NCBI GenBank assembly: GCA_964036275.1
Contig: OZ038438.1
Coordinates: 4,160,978 to 4,224,977 of the forward strand
Direction of reading: 5' to 3'
Length of the DNA stretch: 64,000 nucleotides
Source: Litoditis marina
Lineage: Eukaryota; Nematoda; Chromadorea; Rhabditida; Rhabditidae
A program made the translations under genes and the position numbers. Positions 61,027-64,000 of this stretch are shown here, piece after piece. The notes beneath the pieces are model-generated. The model was given only the letters and a program-made list of their open reading frames with translations, was not told the DNA's origin and searched no databases. Each line of letters begins with the position of its first letter. The stretch's first letter is position 1.

Positions 61027-63271
61027 ATGGCATCGGTCAATAATTGGAAAAACGCTGCTTCTGTAATTCTGAGTGAGTGTTCAATATTTTCATGTAAAAA
61101 TCAATGTATTAATATTAGGTAGTCGTACATGCAGGGAACTTCTGTAATGGTTTCTCAAGAAGAGCGTTTTTAGTTCTCGTCTTTGCTACGTACACTCCTA
61201 CAGTATCAGTGAAACCGAAATTTTGAATAGAAAACAGTAATTCGAAACGCCAGGTGCATTCTGTAGGGGAACAGATAGGAATGAAATGGACTATAGCACT
61301 CCTCAGGGTACGGTACTAAGATCTTTCTCGGATGTGAATCGAAATCCTCGTAATTGATTCAATAATTGGTGAAATTGCGGTATAGTTTTGTGAGATCCAA
61401 CAGGAAAAGGTTTCGTCAAGACGGGCTGGTTATAATTTTTCCCACTAGATCTGAAAATGAACAAGCTGCCACTATAAAGCTGGCTGACAATAACCATTGC
61501 ATAAATGCATACCAATAAAAATTACAGGGTTGTAGTAATGAAATAGTAATAAAAATTACAGGGTTGTGAGTATGGGATGAGAAAGCCTTAACTTGATACA
61601 AATATTTCAATAATTTTCCAACATCCTAACACGGTAACATCCACACCTATTAGTTACCCTAGGCTCGCATGTAGTTTGTTCAATAACGGGCCTAAACTAT
61701 TGTCCACCTTATCATTCGTTAATGTTTTCTTTCAGTTAGTCGCAAAACTCAACGAATATTGATGATGCGCCGCGGGGCGGGTGCTAAATTTATGCCTAAC
61801 GCCGTTGTATTTCCGGGAGGTGTGGTAGCATCCTCGGATGCTGATCTCGGTTGTCCGACGAGGATTGCAGCCTTACGGGTATCTATATGAATTGCGTAGT
61901 GAGAGATTATTAACTACCACGTTATCTCATGTGGTTATATTTTATAACTTGAGATTGTCAATTCTACTAGTTTTACTTTCCAGTCAATATTTTTATTCAA
62001 TATCCAAGCAGGATCAGTATTCCTGTATTATCTATATAATGCTTTTTTCTTCGCAGGAAATCTTTGAAGAAACGGGCCTCCTGATCACAAATTCGGGAAT
62101 CCAGTCGGCAGCTGACTGCGCCGATTTGAAAGACGCTCAGAAACGGGTCAAGAACAACGCAGAGTTGTTTTCCAAAGTAAGTTTTTGTTTACACCCCTCT
62201 TTCATTTGATTATAACCTTTCAAACCATTATTTTTCCATCTACAGATCAACACAGCGCCCAACGTAGATGCATTAGTGGAGTGGAACACATGGCTGACAC
62301 CTACCACCCATTCGCGCCGATATATGACCACCTTCTACGTTCTACCTATCGATGGTAGGATCGTACAGTTTTCGTCCTTAGACCTCTTTTAGAAGTGCAA
62401 TTGAAAATTGAAGGAAAATATCACAACAGTATCATATTCTTCACTCATATTATAACTGTTTCATGTGAACCGAATATTGAGATGTGTACGGACGAGATGG
62501 CTCACTACTGTTGGGAAGCTCCAGACGGTTGTCTTGGAAAAGCATTCACTGGTGAGCTGGCTTTGCCACCTCCACAGGTCTACGAATTGACCCGTCTTTC
62601 ACAGGTTGGATGTTCGAAAGAAGCACTGAATAATTTGCTCATGTTCAGATAGGTAAACACCAGTAAGATACTTGAAGGTTCTTGTGATTGGTGCACGACC
62701 AGTATAATCTGTACTAGGGCTAACGATATTGCTATGAAATATGAAAATGAATCTTGGGCTGAATTCATGTTGATCAAATTCAGATGAGTGTGGACGAAAT
62801 TCCGACTATGGGAAACACTACTCGTCTCATCTGTCCACAACAAGTGCGCTGGGCTGATCAATCCCGCATATCCAACATTTTCCCTGGTGATCATTTGTAT
62901 ATAGGTATGTTTCAATCAGTCTGCGTATTCGAGCATTTACAACACACGACTGCACATTTTCTATTGCAGAAGAGAACGATGTTCATCAGCCGGGCCGCAC
63001 GCTGTCGCTGGAGCAGGTGACGGTAGACAAGATGATGTGAGTGAATTGAATAACCATTATATTTATTAGGAGTGGAGGGTATATTATGTTGTGCCTCGGA
63101 AGTAGCGATGTTTGGTGAGTTTTTATATATGTTTAATTCAGGCCAACTCACCGAGCGGTGTTTTCGCGACAGCCGCTATGGGCGGCGTGTGAAGTCTATC
63201 AACACGAATTGCAGTCTCCTTACGACGTGACCTTCAAGAAATTTCGTACTCATTCGAGCTCTCTGTTGTAG
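61027..63271 (+). CDS. Nudix hydrolase, NUDT19-like
   Basis: NUDT19-type enzymes hydrolyse coenzyme A derivatives in peroxisomes. Exons: 61027-61072, 61736-61878, 62057-62176, 62246-62354, 62393-62604, 62784-62904, 62970-63036, 63142-63271. They give 315 residues; human NUDT19 has 375. The N-terminus WKNAASVIL is followed by FMPNAVVFPGGVV. The Nudix box ends REIFEETGLL (about 63-72). Later marks are WNTWLTPTTHSRRYMTTFYV, LALPPPQVYELTRL and FPGDHLY. Exon 5 boundaries are the least sure: the acceptor CTTTTAG at 62392 keeps the frame but brings in an odd stretch IIFFTHIITVSCEP before the conserved part. The protein ends in SLL, not a standard peroxisomal tripeptide. The start follows the acceptor TTTTAG by six bases. 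AATAAA at 63548-63553. Confidence 0.88.
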
Positions 63272-64000
63272 TTTTATAGTTGTCACGATATACAAGGATC
63301 ATAATATATTATTATAACTATCTTTATACAAACTGTATATCTGATGAACGGGATTGTTCACGATGAAGGTGCTGCAGACGTACTTTCTCTTTCATAGTTG
63401 ACTAGCTGTGTTCCGACAAGATATCTGAATAATATGTCAGTTAGTGGGTATTGAAAACTGAAATGAATGTTGAGTTCTTGTATTTCCTACTTCTCATTTC
63501 TGATTCCTTCCGTTATTCCTTTGAACTTGTTATATTGCCAGTGCATGAATAAACACAGAACCAGCAGCGTCAAACTACTCGGGTAGCAGAACCGGAATAC
63601 AAACACAGTTGTTTCGACATCCACGTCTGAAACATTATAAACTACATTAATGGTATTTACTTTTAAACTCCCTGTTCGGGTTCTTTATCCTCTCCAATAA
63701 GAAGATGAAGCATCCGCTTGCTGTTCACACAACTCAGGTTATATCGAAGATGGAGCGGATGAAAAACGCAATCAACTCTCTATCATTGGCACACCAAAGA
63801 TGATCATGTCTTCGATGCAACTAATTGTGATATATATATATTATGTGTTTATGCAGCATATGCATATATATGCGCATATGAATGCAACAAACTCATTACT
63901 GAGTTAGCTATTGATAGACATATTTGAGCCAGTATGATTACCTGTCAGATGAACATATAATCTTGCTAATAGATAAGGGATGGAGATCATTGAACCCAGA
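63272..64000. other. 3' flank of the Nudix gene
   Basis: AATAAA at 63548-63553 is the likely 3' end signal. A run of alternating TA and ATGC (TATATATATA, CATATGCATATATATGCGCAT) occurs at about 63826-63880. No exon recognised. Confidence 0.5.

Overview
The window looks like chromosomal DNA of a nematode, most likely a rhabditid-type chromadorean. I see spliced genes with short exons, pyrimidine-rich TTTCAG acceptors, acceptor sites directly in front of start codons (the pattern of spliced-leader trans-splicing), a nematode-type UNC-87, and dense small foldback transposons. The species cannot be named from the sequence. I rebuilt exon structures by hand. Every gene model closes in frame and most joints agree with remembered family alignments, but none was checked against transcripts.

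Left part, 1-17 kb: about 4 kb without a supportable gene, then unc-87 (4086-10111, +), an actin-bundling protein with seven calponin-like (CLIK) repeats. A short paralogue with two CLIK repeats follows (13477-16773, +) with its own TATA box. The two share their last-exon tail almost residue for residue, so they look like a tandem duplication.

Middle, 17-38 kb, minus strand: a RING/B-box TRIM-like gene (18742-22176) and a 26-exon rabankyrin-5/ANKFY1 homologue (27756-37730) with BTB, ankyrin repeats and FYVE. Between them lies a 3.7-kb terminal-inverted-repeat element with a 9-bp target duplication, followed by an extreme poly-C/poly-G tract. The ANKFY1 introns hold a hAT-like element filled with a TTTCGAG minisatellite, a large foldback and two perfect short hairpins.

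39.6-48.1 kb: a repeat array of units about 1-1.6 kb long. Several units open with a GC-rich two-hairpin module whose stems show compensatory base changes between copies. The array ends with two apparently identical 1179-bp tandem units, only 140 bp before the next gene.

Right part, 48-63 kb, all plus strand: adenylosuccinate lyase (adsl-1), N-terminal glutamine amidase (NTAQ1), exocyst subunit Exo70 (exoc-7) and a NUDT19-type Nudix hydrolase. adsl-1 and NTAQ1 are spaced like an operon. A foldback sits in an adsl-1 intron, and the first NTAQ1 intron carries a second copy of the palindromic transposon seen near 18 kb. Two introns (unc-87 and adsl-1) use GC instead of GT donors.
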